From: Sipunculus nudus
Lineage: Eukaryota > Annelida > Sipuncula > Golfingiida > Sipunculidae
DNA: 64,000 nt
Assembly: GCA_026874595.1 (NCBI GenBank)
Contig: CM049322.1
Span: forward strand, 47,589,840 to 47,653,839
Direction: 5' to 3'
The notes beneath the pieces were generated by a model, which saw only the letters and a program-made list of their open reading frames with translations, made no database searches and was not told the origin of the DNA. This document shows, piece by piece, positions 22,605 to 35,093 of the stretch (the stretch's first letter is position 1; each line of letters starts with the position of its first letter). Position numbers and translations under genes: made by a program.

Positions 22605-25600
22605 CATATATTATTTTATTCGTAAAAGAGTATTTATATATAATTCTTTTAACAATTATATAAAATGAAAAAAAAAAAATTTCAAAATAAAAGGAGAATA
22701 AAAAACTATAACTTTACTTTATTCTTATGATTTTTAAAAAATTGACCTATCACACTGGACCTTAAGTCAACCCTGCATTATTTTACCGTCATATTGGGTA
22801 ACGGTTGCTTATAGTTGCCACTTGTAACCCAAATTCATATATTGTTACTAACTTTCTATTACATTTAGTAACGGACACATAATTTAATCCACAGGTTATC
22901 AGTTTTACAATTAATATATATATATATTAACCGTTACATTTTTTTGTCGTTGCATCAAATTAATTTAACATTTAGTTATACCCATACATACAGTAGGCCT
23001 TACCGGTTTTTTGTTAGCGTTAGACTTGTTACATTTATTATTACATAAAGTTACACAAGCATAGAACAGTTAAATACAGTAACTGTGACATTTAATTAAC
23101 GTCACGTTTTATTACCATTACATTAGTTACCATTATAGTTACAGACACATGTATTTACGGAATTACCCAGAGTGCACACTTACACATGAAAACGAGGTAT
23201 TTCCAGGCGAACTCGTTCCGGTCATGCGTAAAGGCGGACCACGTGCAGGCCTGTCTGAACATGTACTCTCTCCAATTCGGCATAGACATCTCTGTATTTG
23301 TCATACGGTACGGCTTACCTGAAAGTCAAATTTCACCTGATAAGGTCATGATAAGGGGTTTATACGATTATTCCTTGAATGATCAAACATTACACAATAA
23401 AATACCACAAGTATGGCTCGACATTAACTTTAGAAGGTAAACAACCAAACAACCATCATCAAAGAAAGTTTATTTTAGACTAAAGCTACATTCACCTATA
23501 AAAGCGAATGTTCCCGGGTTCGCAGCCATTACAATCTTCGCATTATTAACGTCGTCATTAACTTTAAGATTATCGCATTTGGACAGCTGAACAAGGATAG
23601 TTTTAGACAAAGCTGCCAGGTGGCACCACACGTACTCCTGGGCGGGTGCTTACGCTGAGAAAGTCAAGCTTATTCAACTGAGTGAATCAGGGAAAAGAGC
23701 CTACGCGAGCATATGAACATTGTTTTACGGATGTTTTCATAGACTTTTCTCTTCATATTGTTCACTACTTGAGATAAGTAAAAATAATCACAGTTTGTAT
23801 ATGAATATTTAATGCATGACGTGTGCATAAATATGTTGTACATATACATGACATCTGATATAATACAATAAACACGTTCTTGCAGCTGTTCGTTGTCTTT
23901 ATTTTTAATCCCTCATTTATCAACCAAGGTCAACCTGCCTAATAAGGACACCTCACTATTAAGGACAAAATGATTGAGTCCCTTGACTGTCGCTTTAGAC
24001 AGGTTTCACTGTACTTACCAAGTAAGGCAATTGATATCTAGCTTTTACTTGCCCTACATGAATCTTTACTTCATGATGATTTAGGAAAAGTATGCATGTC
24101 CAAATGTTTGTTTGTTAAAAAACATATTTCTGTTAAGATTTGGTAATTTAAGATTTAATTATAACAATATGATTTCATTTCTCCAAGAAAGATAAGTTAA
24201 GATTCAGGCCTTTAGTTACAAGTTTATGTTAGACCCACTTTCCCACTTGCCCACTTTTGGTTGCCCTATCACCATTTTCTGGAACATTTACTTGCTCCGG
24301 GCAAGTTGTTAACTATTAATGCTCATCTCTAAATTATAGGTAAAAAATAATTTATAATCGAGAAGACAGAGGAAACATTTGGCAAAATGGATATACAGTG
24401 CACCCCCGTGATTTCGCCTTCACGAAGTCTCTTGGAGGTTTTCGTTAGAGGCGAGGGTTGAGCAGTGGCGGATTTACTGATGCACTGAGGTTGCAGCCGA
24501 AGGTCTCGTGCTCTAAGTGGGCATTGTCCGGCCAAAAAATAATAAACCATTTACCATTAAAACTCTGAAGAGTGCGGGATAACGGTTCAGACTACCCCCG
24601 GGAGGTATTTTGAAATGGGGATAACCCGAAGTCTTTACACACCCCTAAAAAACGACATATCTTGTCGGCATAATATATGATCAAAGTTAAAACTAATAAA
24701 AAATTATTGGGCTTGCGATGGGAATTTCAAACATGAGTTAAAAATGGAGCAAATTTGAAACACTTTCCACTCAAAATTTTGATTCTGTGGTGAAGAATTT
24801 CTAACGTTTGTTAGACACCATGTTGAAAGATAAAATATTTTTAACGAAATTTGTACATGCAATTTCCTGATGAAATCGAAGTTATCTGATATGAGTATAA
24901 ATAGTGACTGAACTCTTAATATTGTGTGGTCCTTTTTCCGCAAGATTCGCGGTATATGTAAAAATAAGATCATAGTCACAGGGTAAACTATCCCTCACCT
25001 GTAATGTGTTTGAGGGTGAGTTTTTGTAATTTATGATTTTCTGCAAAAGTTAAAAGCTAAAAGAATATACATGTTGTGAAAACAAAAGAAGAAAAGTGAG
25101 GGTACAAATTTATGATAAGGAGACCTTCATAATTGCACTTTAAGAATTACAATTACGATATCACAATTGTTTTCTTTAATTTCACATAATAGAAACGGTT
25201 TTGGTACGACCGTACAAGCAACTCACCCATTCTCCATCTTATAAGGCTGTGATGTCTGGGCATCATGTCATAACACACATAGTCAATCTCACTGAAATTA
25301 TAAGAATATAATTCATTAATATTATATACAGAAATGCCTCGCCTAACGACTACCTCAGTTTAGCGACCACCTAAAAATAACGAACACTTGTTCCCGGTCC
25401 CTATTTTTTTTTCTCTTTTTATTAGACGACCAACTCGAAAATGCAACCATTTTATCGATGTCATTCACTACTCTTCGGCCTTTTGAAATCAGTTCGGCAA
25501 AGTCAAAACAAAAGGCCTCACTCACACCTCCTGGGGGGTCTTCCGGTCTCGCCTAAAACACTAAACGGGCCGGAACATGGACCGCGGTACAGGGGTCTAA

Positions 25601-28600
25601 TTTACGGAACGGAACGAAACCAAGACATAACAAGTGTCACAACTTTTAAATGGATGAATGTTTCATGACATAATTTATAGTAATAAACGTATATCAAGAA
25701 ATCAGATTTGTTAAATGTTTATTTTAGCCCCTGTTCCGCGTTCCGTATTTTAGAGCAGCCCCGGAAGACCACCCCCCCCCCCCCCCACCCCCCCGGAGGT
25801 GTGAGTGAGGCCTTTTGTTTTGACTTTGCCGAACTGATCTCAAAAGGGCGAAGCGTAGTGAATGTATCGATGTCTCATTGATAGTCGTTATTTCTAGAAT
25901 TTACTGTATAACGTTTCCCGCACATGTGGTTTTTCTCATTGAAATTGTATGCGTGATAACATATGACGTCAATCTCATTGTAATTTATGTAACGTTGTAT
26001 TAGACGTCATAACACACGGGAAAAATATGATAAAGTAGAATTAAATATGTCCTGTCGCCATCATTGGATGGGCAAGTATACTTAGTTCAGAAGCGTCCAA
26101 AGTGATTGAGCCGTCCCACTTTGCCATATGCATGGTAGTAATTATACATGGCATGTCATGTTGTTCTATCTCACTTGACTGACGGTAAAACACTCACCAT
26201 TTTCCGACAGTCAGGGCCGTGACGAGGTAGCGGGTTCCTACATTCATCTGACAGATGAAGTAAGATTCGATGTACCAGAACTGGTCGATCTTTGTGTTGA
26301 AGTATATATGGGTCTGGTTAAACGTGACGTCATTGTCGTACTCGCTCGTGTAGTACCACGTGCCCGTGTAGTTACGCGGGAAGTTACAATGCGGCAAGAC
26401 GAATTGGCTCTCACCAACAACTGTCAAACAAATACAAAATCATCACAGATGAATGGAAGAAGAGAAGCCTAGTAATTCTTAGTAAACTAGTCCTTGCAAA
26501 CAACTCTGGAATGCAAATGTAAAAATATCACATTATTCAAACGAAGAAACAAAATAATCCTTTACCCTTGGTTGTGCTTCAAGTTTTAAGGATTTTTATA
26601 TGGACAATTTTGCTACTCCTGCATTATTACCGTCCCGTTGTTAACAACATACACTGTTATAATTTAACAAGTTAGAAGACTTAGTCCCCTAACTATTTGT
26701 TTAACCATCAACTGGACGATGATATGCCTTTTGATTTGTTTGAATCTTTTATTTCCTGGCATGATTGTAAATGTTTGTGTCCGTGCGTCTGTGTAGGCGT
26801 GTATCGTAGGAGGCTGGAGTGTCTATGTGTGCGTCCGTCCGTCTATGTGTGCGTCTCCTTCTGGTGTATTTCATGTAGGCTTACATGTGTCCCTAAATGT
26901 TTCCGTGTGTCTGAGATTTCGTCATTACATCTGGTGTCGTTGGATTTCCAAGTCTGGGTTTTCGTTTTGATTGGAACAAAATGTCTAATTGTGCGTCCTT
27001 AAACCTGGTGTCATTTGATTCAGTGTGTGAGCTGGTGCGTCTGTGTATGTGTCCGTGCGTGTACATAGGCCTACCTGGCGTCATGAATAGACGTACGGGC
27101 CCCTCGTACGGACTTTTGAGAGTGGAGCACTGCGCCCACCAGGACATCGTGGCTCGCCGTCTGTTGTTCGCCTCCTCCTGGTCGTTCCTCGTTAACTGTT
27201 AATAGTCGTAATATTTTAGATAATATTTTCAATATTTTACATATTTTATGTGTTTGTTGGTTTATACAAATAGTACACTCTTACTTATCATATACACAGG
27301 AAAGCATTAAGCCCACAACAAAACATATAGTAGTAAAGTGTAGAAGATTACTCATACCAATGGTACGTATCTGGTACACATGGAAAGCCTTGATTTTGAA
27401 GAGCAGTTACACTGATATATTTCATGGCCTTCTTTAATTATCAGTAAAACATTTCCTGAAATTTCCTTGTGCCAATGGGACCCTTTTTGCCTTATATACC
27501 ACAGTATTGAAATTACAGAGGAAAAGGGAATGTATCCCCTATTTCACGGTCCACACATGACCACTTCTACTCTCCACCCGGGTAAATCCTAAGTGTGTCG
27601 ATAAAGTATTAAATATCCAAGTAGGAGCGCCCTCTACCAGTAGAAAATGATATCCAAATACGAAGGATCTTTAGCTTTTTATCGACCGAAAATTAGAGAT
27701 GACCTCTTTCGGCCAAAAACTACAGAAATCTACATTATACAGAGTCGGCTTATAACTACCGGCGGGTATTTAGACGGTTAAAGCGACCTCATGCGGTAAA
27801 GAGTGAGGTTAACGGCAGAGACCCATGGCGACTGAAAGAGGTACTGACCATACATCTGAACCTGTTTCTCCACACGTCCTGTCCAAGGTCCGCCACGGCC
27901 GACCACACGTTGTTCTGGTTGTCTGTCCACGTGCCCATACACTGGAACCGGACATCTGTGACGTAAGACAAACAATACGGTGGTCACGTGACCAATGTAT
28001 GATCTATATATTTTCTGCTATGCATTAATTGCCAAAGACTAGTTTAATTTATTACTTCTATCAACCTATTTTTCAGATAAATAAATGTCTTCCATTACCA
28101 TTGCTTCATTTATAATGAATTACATACTTCAGCATACGTCATCCACGCTGAGACATACATGTACGTACTCCAAGCATTAATTAACTCATTGCTAGAAGTG
28201 AAATCATATGTATTTTTAATGTATAGTGATTCTGATTGAATGGTGTAGTTATTGTGATCACGTGACAGATTTTGTCGGATCAAGTGAAGAACCATTGATC
28301 ACGCGACATATTTAGTCCGGTCACCAATTCAGGGGCGGATCCAGGATTTAGGAAAAGGGGGGGTCCAACCCAGGAGGATTTAAGGAAATCCTAAAAAAAG
28401 GTCATCAGGTCCGGAAAAGGGGGGGTCCAGGCCGCAAAATTTTGTCTAAAACCCTTTAAAAAAGGTTGCTTCGGGTTAAAAAAAGGGGGGGGGGGGGTCC
28501 GGACCCCCTGGACCCCCCCCCCCCCGGATCCACTTCTGCTAATACATTTTAACTGAGCATGTGACAACCGTATCGTCTCATCACGTTGCATACTTACTCG

Positions 28601-31600
28601 GGTCAAATGACGTCGTACTTACTTCGGTTTCGTGACGTAGTTACTTCACGACACTTGGCGAACCTCATGTTGAAGACTTGGTTGTCCACGTAACGTGAGC
28701 CAGGCTCCTGGCAGGCCACAATCTGACTGTAGGGACTGTCACAGATACCGCCGCCACCGATATCCCACTCGTAGCTGAATTGGTAGACGCCCTCGATCGT
28801 GTTCTTACAGTTCACTATTCTCATTGTTTTGCCTGGTGGAGATTGAAAGAGAAAACGATTACCATATAGTTCTCAATAGAATATGCATCCTTAATAAAAG
28901 ACGCCCCCTTTCTATGAAAATAATTAAATGGCCCTGGTGTACCCACTGCCTCAAGTATCAGAATAAGAAATGATATACACATCCAGACAAATCAAGACAA
29001 TCAACTCGCCAGCTTTGGGTATTATTTCATATTTTGGCACGGTTTCCACTTTGGCCCGAGGGGCCTCGATCTACTCAGAATGACCTATTTTTTTAGTGAA
29101 ACAAATCGCCTTTTGTACAGCAAACCCAACCATAGAAAAATATTGTGGTCGGTTTAACGGTAGCAAAGGGATTTATAAAGTCCCGTAGGCCTACTATATT
29201 CGTACAGTGGTTTCTTCTGAAACCATCATCGATTATTATTGTTAATAGGAAGGAAACACGGTTGATCAGACCAGGTTGGGATTTAACCGTAGGGGTCTAA
29301 TGATTAATAAGTATGGGCATAATTGCAGCATAAATGAATAATTGTTTGGTAGCCTAATGTGTGAGTGCGATACTCACGGAAGTAGGTCCGCATGTCCGTC
29401 TGCGGACTAATCTCTTGGCAGACTTCTTGCAAGGAAGGTTGGTCATTACTGCTTGTACAACCAGCTGAAACAAAAATGTCAAGTTCAACGATAAAGCAAA
29501 CAAAAAAAAAGTTTACAATATTCCTGAAATATCTAAGTGCCCAAAGATGGAAAAAAAAATCTAAGGGGTCGTTCAATGAGGGAACACTGGTATCAAGATG
29601 GCAGCACAGCAATATGCTTTAAGCCCCAAAAAATATTCTCTTTTGTGATTGGGGCTAATAATTGTGTTTGTTATGATTTAGCTTTATTTTTATTGAAGTC
29701 TGACAAAAGGTTTATACATATATGAAGGTGCGCAACTATTTGGATTTCCAACGATTATATCTACGCGCAGCCATGTAACCTATGCCTTTAGACCCCTTTG
29801 CGACGCCAAAAAAATAGGAAGTCGGTTCGCTCCTACTCGTGTCTTGGCCGTTCAGTTTGTGAACTCGTGGGTAGAGTTAAGACTCTTGATAAAATCTAAC
29901 GCCCCCTTAAGGATCTTCAATTTCAGATACTTGTTATAATCACCCAACTGAAGTAACATATGGTGTCGACTACGTTTATCTGTCCCAGAAAAAATGTAAA
30001 TCCAATCCTAAAATTACAATAGAATGGGCAGATTCCATGTCAGTTAACAACTTGGAACCAAAAATAATTAACCGCCTTACAGATCTTTACTTTTAAAGTC
30101 AGTTAGAAAAAAAGTATGTATATATTTTTTCTTAACTCATCAATGGTAAGAGAGCCGGCTTCTGTGGCCCAGGGATAGAGCACAAGACTCAAAGCCGGGA
30201 GGTCTTGAGTTCAAATCTCAACCGAGGAGCGGTGAGATTTTCACGGTGCGCCCCAACCCAGGGTGAACGTTCTGCAGGCTTATATGGAAGGCTGTGAACC
30301 ACAGCCGGGTATCACTCACAGACGAGTGCGTCTTTGGTAGGTTCCTTTGTGTTATGACCCAGCAAAGGCGATGATTACACACCCAGGTCCTGCAGGTGCA
30401 GTAGACACCGGGCCGGGGTGACACCAGGATGTAATATAAAATGAGAGGAAGCGAGTGCTACCGCTCTGTCAAGTATGCTCATGTCAAAATGGAACTCTGC
30501 AGATGTAAATATTTAGCTGAAGATTTAGGTAAGTCAGCATTGAAAAATGGAGGTGCTCGTAAGGGTCATATATTGCATAAGATATTGCATAAAACAGCCC
30601 ATTTCTTCCGCCAGACATTCCTTACCATTTCTTTCTTCTTATTATGTACATGGTATATGGTTATTCACTGACAGAAGCGGATCCGGGTGGGGGTTGGGGG
30701 ACGGAGGTCAGGACCCCCATTTTCAGCATTTCATTTTTAAGGGATTCAGACCAATATTTGCGGCCCGGACAACCCCCCACCGCCCCCGCCCCCCTTCCGG
30801 ACCTGGGGTTCTTTTCTTAGGTTTTATCATTAGCCCTGGACCCCTCCCCCTGACTGAGCTACAATAGGGCAAGTTTAATTATATATTGCAGATTTTTTTG
30901 GGACTTCTATAAAGTAGACGATATCAGAAAGTAGTTTTATATGATATATAAAGTTCCATAACAGATTATTATACATGTATTTTCTATCGAATATGGAGGG
31001 TCCATAAATCTATATAAATATCGATATATAAACATGCAATAACGGGGAAACAATCATGTAAGGGATCACTTACATCATACAATGAAAGATATATACAAAC
31101 AATCATACAAGAAATTATTGGAGTCGGGTATGATCACTACAACATCTTACGTTTTCCTGAGCGATAATTGGTGTAGTCAGTACCGATATGCAATACTCAC
31201 TCTCTTTATACTGAAGGATATTAGGGGTTCTGTAGAGCATGTAGTAACAAATATAACACGATGACTTGCTGTCAAATAACAAAATCTTTGAGTCATGGTT
31301 GCCGTCCGCGTCCAGTGTAGAATTATCGTTCCAGACGTCGACACAGCGACCGTCGAAGGTCGGGTTCTCGCCCGGCATCTTGATCAGCTGGTCTTCGTTT
31401 ATTAACGTGTCGATGTCATTACCGTGTTCGATGGAGAACCAGTCACCATGGAAATGTAGCGGCACAGGGCACTGGGCATCTGTGGGTAAAAAAAATCGAA
31501 AATGTTTATTTAAGAATTAATATTATTCAACCAACGAAGAAAATATATACACTCCAAATGTTAAATCCTGGTCTCAACCACTGATGAAAAATCTTAATTA

Positions 31601-33370
31601 TTGTTTTTTTTTTTCTTACTTCTATTACCGTGTATGCTTAACGTCATATTTTCCAATCAGACTGTCAATGAATTAATACTCGTGACGGGTAAAGGTATAT
31701 TAAATTCATTGTTATTATGGACAGAGGGGTTTCCCGGGTTAAATGGTTGATTACTTATAAACTAACGTAGTCCTTGAGGCAGATTAAGTACTTATTTCTT
31801 TAAGCTTCAGTTATAATTTGCCCAATGCCATTATAGCAAGGATATAAGAAAAAAGGGGGAAAATCTTTAAAATTAAAAAAATATATATAAATAATATATA
31901 AATTAATTATATGTACAGGAAATCTTGAATCTTGTGAGAACGAAAACGAACAGTTTATCTATATATTCAAAGGAGATGGTCTATTGTTAACGGATCTTTA
32001 AAAAGGTAATGTTAGAACAGATAAGAGGAAGATTTTGATTTTGGGGTATTTTACTGTATATCAATTAAGAGTGGTCTTATAGAGACAGTGTGGATGTTTA
32101 CTTCTACCGCGAGGTGGTGTTATGTTATATAGGGCATATATTCCATATGATACTTCGGTCAACATGTCGTGGAGAAATTGAATTCAACACAGAAAAAAAA
32201 AACAAATATCTCCGGAAAGGAAAGGCGTCCATAGGTATTATATCAAGGTATTATTAAATATAAAAATAAATCAATCGAGTGCAGTGCTGGAAATAAATCT
32301 GGGGAGAAAAATGTAAGGGTTATTTAATTATTTAGCATAATTAACATCTCATTTCAATGTATATTTCAGCATAACTGAAAGATATGATAGCTGGAAAAAG
32401 GTTTTAAATTAATATTAGACTCAATAAGTTATAATGAATTTTTTAACAGTTTTCTATCTTAAATGTGTTAAAGACAGAGTTCTATCTAATGGTATTTGTC
32501 ATGTCTGATTATGTTTGTTTTGCTTTTTTAATTTAAAAAGAGTATAAGATGTTTTATAATTCAGATAGTCAATACACACAGTAACGGCGTTTAAGCGTTT
32601 TAAGTTTCGTACGTGAAACTTAATGAAAGTACACACAGATATTTTGCTGCTGATCTATAATACCTAAAACAACTGATAACGTTTAAACCAAAATTCGAAA
32701 TCAGTTTTAAACAAGAAAATAATCGCCATAGAATAACAGAGTACAGATTTCCTGGAGATTTAATATCACTGTATGAGTATATTTGGCAAATGTATGAACC
32801 CTAATAAAGACACAGGTATTGCAGTAGGCATCCTTTAATCAAATCACAAAAGTTTATTATGTCAATGTGATCATACAGAAACACTGTTAGTGCATAAAGA
32901 TTAGATCTCCATGCCACCATTGATGAGACCTATACTGCGCCTCATGTAAACATGTCACACGGAGCCGCGGGGGCACCTGCTATCACAACCACTCACTAAT
33001 AGTTACCTATTACCTGTCATTTATCACAAACCTCCGCGGACTTGACAGGGGAGGGGTCAAAGTTTGAACGGGTTAGTTTGCTAATGCTTGAAGCCCTAAT
33101 GTAATGATTAAGTCTGTGTATGAACACAGCAGGACCCAACCTCGTTAATACAGGTCTAGAGTTTAATTATTACTCTAAAAGTTAGTTATAAATAGGTAAC
33201 CTCTTTAATTATCGTAGTAGGGTAATGTACATATAACACACATATACGTAAATATTATATGTATAATGCACGCAGGTCGCTTTTGAACATATATAACTAA
33301 TTCCAAAATCGTTAATCTAAGTTGGCATAAAGTTACACCAAATAATTGTATTTATCATAATAATGATAAC

Positions 33371-33406
<36 letters not shown>

Positions 33407-35054
33407 TGCATGCATTTGGAAACGACAATATATCAAAATCAGATCAGAATCGTATGTCTGAAACATTACAATTCTATTTTAGATGTTTATATCTGAAGAG
33501 CTGTATTGAGTGTCTGCATTTATAAATTTAAAAAATACTCATCAAACACGTGTAGCTTTAGCTTTTGCAATAATCTAAATCCATAAATAACGTAATCCCC
33601 ATGTAAAATCAATATTTTTTCGAAACAATTCACATTTTTTAAAATTCTTTGACATGGACGTCATGGTCAAATAGTAATTTAAAAATAATATTTAATAATT
33701 TATGGTTTTCTTTCCTGTTTTGTAATTTAATTTTACATAGACACGCAGAAAACTGATGAAAAAATGAGTAAGTAATTTTGGAAAAGAAGCCAGGTCAATG
33801 TTCACCTTACAGTTTCGGTTTATAGTCCCTTAAATGTTCTCGCGTGTCTTTGACATTCAACTGCTGGTCAGGTCAGTATTGGAGACACAAAAACGTTTAC
33901 ACATCGTTTGAATGTAAACAAGGCCAAATTATATGTCTGTGTTTATAACATTATATATATTATCATTCAAACGTTTCTTTAAAAAAAATATTTATTGTTT
34001 ATATGACGACAATAATTGAAGGTACTTTATGGTAAAGGGACGCTGGAATCCCTAGCTGTAGGACATAATGGTATAGAGGTTTCATGAGCACCGCACTACA
34101 GGAACAACTTTAACGGCTGCTATTACTTTAGTTAAAGTTCTGATTTAAAATGTGAACGTATATATATATATATATATATATATATGCCATGATAATTTAC
34201 AGTAATTTCTCGTTTCCCCTATATATGTGTTTATACGGTGCATTTTTTTTTCAGGATATCATGAGCCATTCCCTCACATCACCCAGTATAAGTGAAAATC
34301 CAGACAGCTTTTCACTGAAAAAAAAGCTATTGCAAATGTTACTTATATTACGAACCTCTTCACATTAGAGCGAGGACAGCCATTTACTCTGCTTGTAAAC
34401 CCGCCTTTTCGAGCCCATATTAAACTTGACATGACAAACAAATATACCTCCCGTCTCTGTACATGTATACATACACACTTATCCGCGAGCGACACCTCCT
34501 TTCTATGTAACAACACTCAAACTTTCGCGGAATAACAGCACTCAAACATTTGGTCTATTCCTTAATAGACTTTTCAAAAAGGAACCTGTGCGATGGAGTT
34601 GCACACATGATTCACCATATTGAGATTTATTATAGAAAATATGTTCCATCTTTTCTTATTTTTTATATTTTTTTTTGCAAAATATATGAACTTCCTATTT
34701 AAGCGTTAAGAACAGTAATTGAAATGGTACAGGAGCTAAAAAACTGAATTTTTCCGGCCAGAAACATGGCCAGATATAAAATATTCTTAATTTTATACAT
34801 TGTAAATTCTATATATATCCTTATTTAAACCTTTTACTAATATGTTTCAGCAAAATGCTAAATGTAATTACGGCTTACAGTCACATTAAATTTTAACTTG
34901 ACTGACACAATGCACTTCCAGAAGCAGAAATATTTGTGTAAATGACATGAAAACAAATCATACTACATACTAAAACCATGACAGACACCTGTAACATTTG
35001 AACGGAACATCATAAAGGTATGAAACCTTTGAAGGTGATATATCAAATTCCTAA

Positions 35055-35093
<39 letters not shown>

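Noticed and set aside
22522-22607. N-terminal YIYIYI extension of the frame over exon 10
   Set aside because: It reads through the AT microsatellite upstream of a clear splice acceptor; the exon begins at 22519.
26697-27002. Cys/Val-rich 101-codon plus-strand frame
   Set aside because: Produced by a GT/CGT-rich tract in an intron of the minus-strand gene.
30152-30225. Candidate tRNA gene
   Set aside because: A- and B-box-like sequences are present, but the arms do not pair well and a SINE body follows.
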